Assembly (NCBI GenBank): GCA_902782805.1
Contig: CACZON010000016.1
Location: 1-7,280 of the forward strand
Source of the DNA: Oscillospiraceae bacterium
GTDB taxonomy: Bacteria > Bacillota > Clostridia > Oscillospirales > Acutalibacteraceae
Length of the DNA: 7,280 bases
Reading direction: 5' to 3'
Shown: piece after piece, positions 1-5,410 of the stretch
How the letters are laid out: every line of letters begins with the position of its first letter
Position numbering within the stretch: the first letter of the stretch is position 1
The notes under the pieces: model-generated
Told to the model about the DNA's origin: nothing
The model's input: only the letters and a program-made list of their open reading frames with translations
The model's database searches: none
Translations under genes and position numbers: made by a program

Positions 1-2
1 AC

Positions 3-1178
3 TTAATTTAGCCAGGCAAGATCGCCGTCGGTCAGGAAATTGTCGATCCCGTAGAGGAAGAGGATCTGATCCGGCTTTTCCGTATTGCAAAGCTCGGAGA
101 CGCTCGCCTTGTAATAGCGCAGATCAACGAGCACGAGCCTGCGGTAATTCTCCGAGAGGAACGGCGCGATCGCGTGGGAGAAACTGTCCTTAACGATCAG
201 CAGCGTCCCCTGCGGTGCGCGGGAGTTCGTGATCTCGGTCAGCGCGTGGTTGCCGTCGATAAAAACAGGATATTTATCGTCCTCGCGCAGGTGGTCGTAG
301 AAGAAGAGAGAATCGGTTTCTTTGACCGTATTACCGTCTGTGATTTTGATGCGGATGCTGCCGTCGCTCGCCGGATCGCGCCAGACGTCGATCGTGTCGG
401 GCTTTGTGAGCCAGAAACCGCTTGTTGAATAAGTCGTCCCATAGAAGCCGTGGTAGGTATCCGTTTTGAGATTCGACTTCGGTATGGAATCCTTTCCGAG
501 CGCGGCGCAGATCGAGCGGTAGGCTTCGAACGCTCCGGCGGTCGTTAAATGGTGGTCGGTTTTATAGTAGAGCTGAGTGCCTTCTTCGGCGGATTGCCGG
601 AACGGTTCACGCAGATCGGCGAAGACGACGCCGTTTTCGTTCAGACGCGCGGAAATCGTTTTGAAATATTCGTCGTCGCGGTAGGGTTCGGCGATCGCGG
701 GAAGAACGTCGGAGACGATATAGCCGGTTGAGGGGATCAGCGCGGCGTAAACCGGGAGATCCGTTTTTTTTCGGAATTCAAGGATCGTTTCAACGTTTCC
801 GGAAAGTCGGTTCTTTTCGGAAACCGGGGTGTTGATCAGGTAGCCGTCGCTGCAGTGATAGACGCCGGCGGCGCCGTTGTTGCCGGTGATCAGGTTGTAA
901 TAAGCGTTTACGCCGACCCACAGATCGCGCTTCGGGAAATGATCGGCAAAAAAGCGCTCAAAGTTCTCGCCGAATTTCCCGGAGGAGATTTCTTCGAAGG
1001 TCGTCTCCGGGAATTCTTCAAGATAACGCTTTTCGTTCGTGCTGTAGTTCGCCTTTTTCGAGAAGAGGAAGAAGAGCGCCATCAGGAAAATGAACGCAAG
1101 GAACACGACCGCCGGCGCGGCGCGGAATCGCCCGGCGCTGCCGGAGGTTTCTTTAAAGCGTTTTGCCCGATAGGTCAT
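3..1178 (-). CDS. DHHW-family / AlgX-like SGNH-fold protein, partner of the adjacent MBOAT acyltransferase
   Basis: This 391-residue protein is probably the extracytoplasmic partner that receives an acyl group from the neighbouring MBOAT protein and helps place it on a cell-surface polymer, as AlgX/AlgJ and PatB do with their MBOATs. Residues about 21-40 form one hydrophobic segment after a basic N-terminus, so it is a membrane-anchored protein with an outside domain. The signature YYKTDHHLTTAGAF lies at 204-217; D208 and H210 correspond to the Asp/His of the AlgX 'DTHW' motif, and the DSF at 331-333 (S332) is the likely nucleophile of the SGNH triad. Here the fourth position of DHHW is Leu. 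The start is preceded by AAGGAG at a good distance. The gene begins 13 bases after the MBOAT stop, so the two are co-transcribed. The stop codon is the last codon before the window edge, so the protein is complete. The family call is strong, but the polymer substrate cannot be told. Confidence 0.85.
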   Translation of the reverse strand: MTYRAKRFKETSGSAGRFRAAPAVVFLAFIFLMALFFLFSKKANYSTNEKRYLEEFPETTFEEISSGKFGENFERFFADHFPKRDLWVGVNAYYNLITGNNGAAGVYHCSDGYLINTPVSEKNRLSGNVETILEFRKKTDLPVYAALIPSTGYIVSDVLPAIAEPYRDDEYFKTISARLNENGVVFADLREPFRQSAEEGTQLYYKTDHHLTTAGAFEAYRSICAALGKDSIPKSNLKTDTYHGFYGTTYSTSGFWLTKPDTIDVWRDPASDGSIRIKITDGNTVKETDSLFFYDHLREDDKYPVFIDGNHALTEITNSRAPQGTLLIVKDSFSHAIAPFLSENYRRLVLVDLRYYKASVSELCNTEKPDQILFLYGIDNFLTDGDLAWLN

Positions 1179-1191
1179 ATCGTTCTCCTTA

Positions 1192-2586
1192 TCAGAAACG
1201 GAAATAGAGGAAGGGGTTGTAACTTTGGCTGACGAGGCTCGCGGTGCTCAAAAGCAGGATCGCCGCGCAGTAGACGGTTTCCGGGACCCAGAACCAGCTG
1301 GCCGCGCGGAGCTTTTCGCAGAGCTTTTTCGCAAGCGGTGTGCTCGCGACCGCCGCGATCAGCAGGATCGGCAGATACCGAAGCAGCAGGCTCAGCGCCT
1401 TTGCGCCGATCAGGCCGCTTGTGAAATCGAAGAGATCCCCGAAGAACGAGAAGAGCGCGCGCGTTTCGGTAAAATAGAAGAGTCCCCAGCCGAAGATGAC
1501 GATCAGCAGGGTGTAAACGTGCTGGAAAAAGGCGGGCAGCTTTTCAAGAAAACGCGCGAAAACGAATTTCTCGAGGATCAGGATCAGCCCGTAATAGAGC
1601 CCCCAGAGGAGGAAGTTATAGGAAGCGCCGTGCCAGAGGCCGGTCAGTCCCCAGACGATCAGCAGGTTGAGGATCTGGCGCTTTGCGCCGCGCCGGTTGC
1701 CGCCGAGGGGAATATAGACATACTCGCGGAACCAGGTGGAAAGCGAGATATGCCAGCGCCGCCAGAAATCCGTAACCGAGCGGGCGATATAGGGGTAGTT
1801 GAAGTTTTTCAGAAATTCGAAGCCGAGCATATTCCCGAGCCCGCAGGCCATATCGGAATAGCCGGAAAAATCAAAATAGATCTGGAAGGTGTATGCGATA
1901 ATCCCGAGCCATGTCCCGAAAACGCCGTTGCGCTCGCCGCTTTCGAAAACCGCCGAGGTCAGCGCGCCCATCGAGTTGGCGATCAGCACCTTTTTCCCGA
2001 GACCGACGCAGAAGCGGCGGACGCCGAGCGTGAACTGATCGAGCGTTTCGCGGCGGTTCCTGAGCTGATCGGCAACGTCGCGGTAGCGGACGATCGGGCC
2101 GGCGATCAGCTGCGGGAAGAGCGCGACGTAGGTGCCGAAATTGATCAGGCTCTTTGAAACCGGCGCGTCGCTGCGGTAGACGTCGATCACGTAGCTCATC
2201 GTCTGGAAGGTATAGAAGCTGATGCCGATCGGCAGGCTGATCTTCAGCTGAGGAATCCGGAGGAAGGGGAGAAGATTGATCGTTTCGGCGATCATCCCCG
2301 CGTATTTGAAAATTGCGAGGATCAGAAGATCGAGCGAACAGGTCAGGATAAGGAAGAGCTTTTTGCGTTTTGCGTTCCCGCGGTATTTATCGACGAAATA
2401 TCCGCCAAGATAATTGAAAACGATGTTGAAGAGCATGAGGAAGACGAGCATCGGCTCGCCCCAGCCGTAGAAGACGAGATTGATGAAGAAGAGGAAAAGA
2501 TTGCGCGCCTTACGCGGAACGAGGTAATACACGAGCAGTGTAAACGGCAGATACGCGAATAAAAAAACGAGCGAAGAGAATACCAT
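1192..2586 (-). CDS. MBOAT-family membrane-bound O-acyltransferase (AlgI/DltB-like)
   Basis: This polytopic membrane enzyme (464 residues from the chosen start) transfers acyl groups, usually acetyl, across the membrane for O-acylation of an exopolysaccharide, teichoic acid or peptidoglycan. The MBOAT signatures are clear: FDFSGYSDMA at about 238-247, FWRRWHISLSTWFREYVYIP at about 274-293, and GLWHGASYNF at about 316-325 with the presumed catalytic His at 319. Hydrophobic segments run throughout, and the length suits AlgI-type proteins (about 450-520). I start at the ATG at 2586, not the longer in-frame ATG at 2631. The 2586 start has AGGAGG six bases upstream, and the 2631 codon lies upstream of the -10 box, so it would not be in the mRNA. 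It is the first gene of a minus-strand operon with the DHHW protein. It resembles AlgI more than DltB in context, because no dltA, dltC or dltD is seen. Confidence 0.93.
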   Translation of the reverse strand: MVFSSLVFLFAYLPFTLLVYYLVPRKARNLFLFFINLVFYGWGEPMLVFLMLFNIVFNYLGGYFVDKYRGNAKRKKLFLILTCSLDLLILAIFKYAGMIAETINLLPFLRIPQLKISLPIGISFYTFQTMSYVIDVYRSDAPVSKSLINFGTYVALFPQLIAGPIVRYRDVADQLRNRRETLDQFTLGVRRFCVGLGKKVLIANSMGALTSAVFESGERNGVFGTWLGIIAYTFQIYFDFSGYSDMACGLGNMLGFEFLKNFNYPYIARSVTDFWRRWHISLSTWFREYVYIPLGGNRRGAKRQILNLLIVWGLTGLWHGASYNFLLWGLYYGLILILEKFVFARFLEKLPAFFQHVYTLLIVIFGWGLFYFTETRALFSFFGDLFDFTSGLIGAKALSLLLRYLPILLIAAVASTPLAKKLCEKLRAASWFWVPETVYCAAILLLSTASLVSQSYNPFLYFRF

Positions 2587-2621
2587 GCGCGCCCTCCTTT
2601 CATCCGATTGAATTCCTTTGT

Positions 2622-2650
2622 ATTTTATCATAGTTTTCTTTTAAGGTCAA
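2622..2650 (-). promoter_or_regulatory. SigA-type promoter for the MBOAT-DHHW operon
   Basis: On the minus strand TTGACC (2645-2650) and TAAAAT (2622-2627) are separated by 17 bases, one mismatch from consensus in each box. Transcription would begin near 2615, leaving a leader of about 30 bases that contains the AGGAGG for the MBOAT start at 2586. This placement is what excludes the longer MBOAT start at 2631. Confidence 0.75.
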
Positions 2651-2687
2651 CGCCTCAAAAAAGCGTAAAACAAGCCAAAACGCCGCG

Positions 2688-2716
2688 TTGACAAGTTCTT
2701 TTCCGGAGTCTATAAT
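2688..2716 (+). promoter_or_regulatory. Perfect-consensus SigA promoter for gtrA-mutY
   Basis: TTGACA (2688-2693), a 17-base spacer and TATAAT (2711-2716) match the vegetative consensus at all twelve positions. Transcription should start near 2722-2724, about 50 bases before the gtrA ATG. The promoter diverges from the MBOAT promoter; the two -35 boxes are 37 bases apart (2651-2687). Confidence 0.88.
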
Positions 2717-2723
2717 GAATCTT

Positions 2724-2767
2724 GATCTTCCGCACGGCGCAAACGCCGATTTTATTTTTCGGAGGTC
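2724..2767 (+). promoter_or_regulatory. Structured gtrA leader that can pair with the ribosome binding site
   Basis: An inner hairpin CGGCG-CAAA-CGCCG (2735-2739 with 2744-2748) is followed by a U-rich run, ATTTTATTTTT (2749-2759). Outside it, CTTCCG (2727-2732) can pair with CGGAGG (2760-2765) with one G-U pair. If T2726 is bulged, GA at 2724-2725 also pairs with TC at 2766-2767. CGGAGG is the gtrA Shine-Dalgarno sequence, so the outer stem would hide it. The inner stem plus U-run also resembles a weak terminator, but five base pairs is short. The pairing is seen in the sequence; a regulatory role is inference. Confidence 0.4.
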
Positions 2768-2773
2768 CTCAAT

Positions 2774-3217
2774 ATGAAAACGAAGGAATTTCTGCGTTTT
2801 ATCAAATTCGCGCTTTTTTCGATCAGTGCCGGGCTGATCGAGATCGGCAGCTTTACGCTTCTCAATGAGCTGACCGGGATGAGCTACTGGCCTTGTTACC
2901 TGATCGCGCTGCTGCTCTCGGTGCTCTGGAATTTTACGCTCAACCGCAAATTCACCTTCCAGTCGGCGGCGAACGTGCCCGTGGCGATGCTGAAGGTCCT
3001 TGCGTATTACGCTGTATTTACGCCGCTTTCCACGATCTTCGGGAATTATCTTACGGAAACGCTCGGCTGGAACGAATATCTCGTTACGGCGATCAACATG
3101 ATCCTCAATTTCGTTACGGAATTCCTCTATCAGCGGTATTTCGTTTTCGGCAAGAGTATCGATACGGCAAAAAAGGAGAAAAAGGAGCTTGAAGAACCGG
3201 ACGGCGAAGGAGAATAA
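2774..3217 (+). CDS. GtrA-family small integral membrane protein
   Basis: This 147-residue protein belongs to the GtrA family, small four-helix membrane proteins linked to moving lipid-linked sugar precursors across the membrane, or otherwise assisting cell-surface polysaccharide synthesis. Four hydrophobic segments lie at about 9-30, 38-55, 70-90 and 100-120. The family hallmark NFTLNRKFTF is at 53-62, and the related second-half motif NFVTEFLYQRYFVFG at about 111-125 shows the usual internal duplication. The end (about 126-147) is a charged, low-complexity cytoplasmic tail rich in Lys and Glu. The start has GGAGGT seven bases upstream and follows a perfect promoter. The final 29 bases overlap the start of mutY. 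No glycosyltransferase partner is present on this strand, so the substrate is unknown. Confidence 0.9.
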   Translation: MKTKEFLRFIKFALFSISAGLIEIGSFTLLNELTGMSYWPCYLIALLLSVLWNFTLNRKFTFQSAANVPVAMLKVLAYYAVFTPLSTIFGNYLTETLGWNEYLVTAINMILNFVTEFLYQRYFVFGKSIDTAKKEKKELEEPDGEGE

Positions 3218-4289
3218 AGCGGAATTTCTGCTCGAAGGCGGCAAGCCGCTTTCGGAAATCGCAGCGCCGCTGCTTGCCTGGTATACCCACTCGGCGCGGG
3301 AGCTTCCCTGGCGCAAAACGAACGATCCCTATAAAATCTGGGTTTCGGAGATCATGCTCCAGCAGACGCGCGTCTCGGCGGTGATCCCCTATTATCTGCG
3401 CTTTTTGGAAGCGCTGCCGGATCTCCGGACGCTCGCGGACGTTCCCGAAGAAAAGCTCCTGAAGCTCTGGGAAGGACTCGGCTACTATTCCCGGGTGAAG
3501 AACATGCAGAAAGCGGCGAAAAAGATCGTCGGCGAATTCGGAGGCGTTTTCCCGCGCGACTTTGAAAAAGTGCGCTCGCTGCCCGGGATCGGCGATTATA
3601 CGGCCGGAGCGATCTGTTCGATTGCGCTCGGGCTGCCGACGCCCGCCGTCGACGGCAACGTGCTGCGCGTGCTTTCGCGCCTTTGCAGAAACCCGTCGGA
3701 TCTCAGGGACCCGACGTACAAAAAAGAAATGGAATCGGCGCTGCGGGAGATTTATCCCGAAGCGCGCTGCGGCGACTTTACGCAAAGCCTGATGGAACTC
3801 GGCGCGCTCGTTTGTCTGCCGGGTGGGGTACCGCTCTGCGCGCAGTGCCCGCTCTCGGCGCTCTGCGCAGCGCACGCGGCGGGGGAGGAGCTCCTCTATC
3901 CGAAAAAGTCGGAAAAGCCCGAAAAGAAGCGCGAAGTAAAAACGGTTTTCCTGATCCGCTGCGGCGATACGCTCGCGATCCGGAAGCGCCCGCCGAAGGG
4001 ACTGCTCTCTTCGCTCTGGGAGCTGCCGAACGCGCAGGGAAAGCTCAGCGAGCCGGATGTATCTTCGTGGCTTGAGGAAAACGGGATCGACGCGCTGGAA
4101 ATCCGACCGCTGCCGCCGAAGAATCACATTTTTACGCATATCGTCTGGGAAATGCATCCGTATTTCATCCTTTGCAGCGAACCGAAGGGCAATTTCCGAT
4201 ACGCCGGTTTCGATGCGCTTTCTGAGGAATATTCCCTGCCGAACGCGTTTCGAAAACTCCTTCCGGAAAAATTTCTAAAAACGGTTTGA
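3189..4289 (+). CDS. mutY: A/G-specific adenine glycosylase MutY
   Basis: MutY removes adenine mispaired with 8-oxoguanine, preventing G:C to T:A mutations. At 366 residues it is full length. The catalytic Glu is E54 in WVSEIMLQQT. The helix-hairpin-helix lies around LPGIGDYTAGA (131-141), with the catalytic Asp D155 in PAVDGNV. The [4Fe-4S] ligands are C209, C217, C220 and C226, spaced C-x7-C-x2-C-x5-C; the textbook first gap is six. The C-terminal NUDIX-like 8-oxoG recognition domain spans about 250-365 and contains FTHIVWEMHPYF (315-326). I take TTG at 3189 as the start: AAGGAG lies at 3173-3178, ten bases away, no in-frame ATG exists before residue 56, and homology to the family begins near residue 22. 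The gene overlaps gtrA by 29 bases and is probably translationally coupled to it. The start codon is less certain than the identity. Confidence 0.95.
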   Translation: MKNRTAKENKAEFLLEGGKPLSEIAAPLLAWYTHSARELPWRKTNDPYKIWVSEIMLQQTRVSAVIPYYLRFLEALPDLRTLADVPEEKLLKLWEGLGYYSRVKNMQKAAKKIVGEFGGVFPRDFEKVRSLPGIGDYTAGAICSIALGLPTPAVDGNVLRVLSRLCRNPSDLRDPTYKKEMESALREIYPEARCGDFTQSLMELGALVCLPGGVPLCAQCPLSALCAAHAAGEELLYPKKSEKPEKKREVKTVFLIRCGDTLAIRKRPPKGLLSSLWELPNAQGKLSEPDVSSWLEENGIDALEIRPLPPKNHIFTHIVWEMHPYFILCSEPKGNFRYAGFDALSEEYSLPNAFRKLLPEKFLKTV

Positions 4290-4313
4290 TTTTCACGGAT
4301 TCTGTGATATAAT
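4286..4313 (+). promoter_or_regulatory. Extended -10 promoter for tRNA-Val
   Basis: TTGATT (4286-4291), a 16-base spacer and TATAAT (4308-4313), with TG at 4305-4306 forming an extended -10 (TGATATAAT). Initiation near 4320 would leave a leader of only about 8 bases before the tRNA. The -35 box overlaps the mutY stop codon, and no terminator separates the two, so mutY transcripts may also read into the tRNA. Confidence 0.75.
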
Positions 4314-4327
4314 AGCAGTATCCAGAT

Positions 4328-4404
4328 GGAAGTGTAGCTCAGCTGGTCAGAGTGCACGGTTCACATCCGTGAGGTCAAGGGTTCGATCCCCTTCATTTCC
4401 ACCA
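4328..4404 (+). tRNA. tRNA-Val (anticodon CAC), CCA encoded
   Basis: The complete cloverleaf can be folded by hand. The acceptor stem GGAAGTG pairs with CATTTCC (one G-U). The D stem GCTC pairs with GAGT (one G-U), with a loop containing GG. The anticodon stem CACGG/CCGTG encloses the loop TTCACAT, giving anticodon CAC, which reads GUG valine codons. The variable loop AGGTC has 5 bases. The T stem AAGGG/CCCTT encloses TTCGATC. The discriminator is A, as in valine tRNAs, and CCA is encoded at 4402-4404. The gene is 77 bases with no intron. It stands alone, with its own promoter and terminator. Confidence 0.96.
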
Positions 4405-4407
4405 TAC

Positions 4408-4437
4408 AAAAGGCACTTGCTTGGGCAAGTGCCTTTT
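4408..4437 (+). terminator. Intrinsic terminator after tRNA-Val
   Basis: AAAAGGCACTTGC (4408-4420) pairs perfectly with GCAAGTGCCTTTT (4425-4437) across a TTGG loop, giving a 13-bp stem ending in a T-run. It begins three bases after the encoded CCA end of the tRNA. The A-run/T-run symmetry means it could also stop transcription arriving from the opposite strand, though no minus-strand gene is seen there. Confidence 0.9.
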
Positions 4438-4552
4438 GCAATGATATCCCCTGCGCGGGGAATGTGCCCAAGGCGTAGGAAGGAACGGACATACGTTCAG
4501 TGCAAACGGATCCGTATCGGTTCAATCCTGATAGAACAGAAGGAGAGAAAAG
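4438..4552 (+). other. 115-base leader region of the GNAT-YoaP gene, no clear promoter
   Basis: Between the tRNA terminator and the next gene I find no convincing -35/-10 pair. Three small dyads are visible: TCCCC-TGCGC-GGGGA (4447-4461), GAACG-GACATA-CGTTC (4483-4498) and the 10-base palindrome ACGGATCCGT (4506-4515). The gene's ribosome binding site AAGGAG is at 4540-4545. The promoter may be divergent from consensus or use another sigma factor; the dyads could be operator or leader structure, but each is weak alone. Confidence 0.3.
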
Positions 4553-5299
4553 ATGGAATACATTCGCATCACAAAGGAAAATATCGAAAAAGAACACATC
4601 TGCTGCGCGATTTCCAACAACAACGACGTTCAGGTCGCTTCGAAAAAAGCCTGGATGGAACAGTTGCTCGATGACGGGCTCGTGTTTTTGAAGAGCGCGG
4701 AGCGCGGCAAATGCTTTATTGAGTATCTCCCTGCCGAAAACGCATGGGTGCCGATCTGCGCGCCGGGGTATCTTTATATCGACTGCCTCTGGGTTTCCGG
4801 CTCATTCAAGGGACACGGCTATTCGAACGATCTGCTCGGCGAATGCCTCAGAGACGCCGGAGAGCAGGGGAAAAAGGGACTCTGCATCCTTTCCTCGGCG
4901 AAGAAAAAGCCGTTTCTCGCGGATCCGAAGTATCTTAAGCATAAAGGGTTTACCGTTGCCGATGAATCGGAAAACGGGATCCAGCTCTGGTATCTGCCGC
5001 TTGATAGCGGCGCCGAAACGCCGCGGTTCAAAGATTGCGCAAAGAAGCCGCGCGTGGAAGAAAAAGGCTACGTCCTCTATTATACGAGCCAGTGCCCGTA
5101 TAACGCGAAGTACGTTCCAACCCTGATCGAAACCGCAAAAGCAGAGGGCGTACCCTTTCGGGCGATTCATCTGGAAACCAGACAGGACGCGCAGAACGCG
5201 CCGACGCCGGTCACAACCTATGCGTTGTTCTTCGACGGCGAATACGTAACGAACGAGCAGATGAACGACAAACGATTTTTGAAACTGCTCGGGAAATGA
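4553..5299 (+). CDS. GNAT N-acetyltransferase fused to a C-terminal YoaP-like domain
   Basis: This 248-residue two-domain protein probably acetylates an unknown amine substrate using acetyl-CoA. Residues 1-150 form a GNAT fold. The strand YLYIDCLWV (73-81) is followed by the acetyl-CoA loop KGHGYSNDLL (86-95), the usual motif A, and the fold ends near LWYLPL (145-150). After a linker, residues about 172-246 look like the YoaP-like domain: YVLYYTSQCPYNAKYVP (173-189) with a single Cys C181 in CPYN, then PTPVTTYALFFDGEYV (217-232), which looks like the cis-proline strand and following hairpin of a thioredoxin or glutaredoxin fold. The start has AAGGAG seven bases upstream. It is likely monocistronic: the tRNA terminator lies before it and the cbiM promoter after it. 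No terminator is visible downstream. The substrate is not known to me; the family link to B. subtilis YoaP is from recall of the domain pattern. Confidence 0.85.
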   Translation: MEYIRITKENIEKEHICCAISNNNDVQVASKKAWMEQLLDDGLVFLKSAERGKCFIEYLPAENAWVPICAPGYLYIDCLWVSGSFKGHGYSNDLLGECLRDAGEQGKKGLCILSSAKKKPFLADPKYLKHKGFTVADESENGIQLWYLPLDSGAETPRFKDCAKKPRVEEKGYVLYYTSQCPYNAKYVPTLIETAKAEGVPFRAIHLETRQDAQNAPTPVTTYALFFDGEYVTNEQMNDKRFLKLLGK

Positions 5300-5338
5300 T
5301 CTGTTCTCGGAAATAATAATTAAAAAATCGAATATTAA

Positions 5339-5350
5339 CCCCCCGGGGGG
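5339..5350. repeat. 12-base perfect palindrome CCCCCCGGGGGG next to the cbiM -35 box
   Basis: Six C followed by six G, two bases upstream of the -35 hexamer at 5352, and preceded by a very AT-rich tract (about 5311-5338). It could be an operator half or core, or a chance homopolymer junction. With no loop it makes a poor RNA hairpin, so I do not call it a terminator for the preceding gene. Confidence 0.35.
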
Positions 5351-5351
5351 C

Positions 5352-5380
5352 TTGCAGGCGAAATCTGCCGGTTTTATACT
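5352..5380 (+). promoter_or_regulatory. SigA-type promoter for the cbiM-cbiQ operon
   Basis: TTGCAG (5352-5357), a 17-base spacer and TATACT (5375-5380) form a good vegetative promoter. Initiation would be near 5387, giving a leader of about 24 bases. That is too short for a cobalamin or NiCo riboswitch, so control, if any, should be by a DNA-binding regulator. An AT-rich stretch at 5311-5338 lies upstream and may act as a partial UP element. Confidence 0.65.
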
Positions 5381-5410
5381 GAAAACAGAACTATAAAGAG
5401 AGGTGCTTTT

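Noticed and set aside
1225..2157. 310-codon open frame on the plus strand inside the MBOAT gene
   Set aside because: It is antisense to a well-supported MBOAT gene, its product is rich in charged residues and Ala/Pro with no domain pattern, and it has no promoter or ribosome binding site; it reflects the GC-biased codon use of the real gene.
2587..2631. Longer MBOAT start at the ATG at 2631, adding 15 residues
   Set aside because: The added part is polar and unlike MBOAT N-termini, it has no ribosome binding site, and it lies upstream of and overlapping the spacer next to the -10 box (2622-2627), whereas the ATG at 2586 has AGGAGG six bases upstream.
2600..3316. 238-codon open frame on the minus strand across gtrA
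   Set aside because: It covers the divergent promoters and is antisense to GtrA, and its product is Arg/Glu-rich without a family pattern.
3114..4157. 347-codon open frame on the minus strand inside mutY
   Set aside because: It is very Arg-rich with no recognisable motif and is antisense to a gene with all MutY catalytic and cluster residues.
4387..4404. tRNA 3' end as an attachment site for an integrated element
   Set aside because: No integrase gene, no second copy of the tRNA 3' end and no change in base composition is seen in the 2.9 kb that follow.
5339..5350. CCCCCCGGGGGG as the terminator of the GNAT-YoaP gene
   Set aside because: With no loop bases only about four pairs could form, and no T-run follows; it was kept only as a DNA palindrome.
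5300..5410. Cobalamin or NiCo riboswitch upstream of cbiM
   Set aside because: A good promoter sits at 5352-5380, leaving only about 24 bases of leader, and I see no B12-box-like or NiCo-like conserved blocks in the gap.
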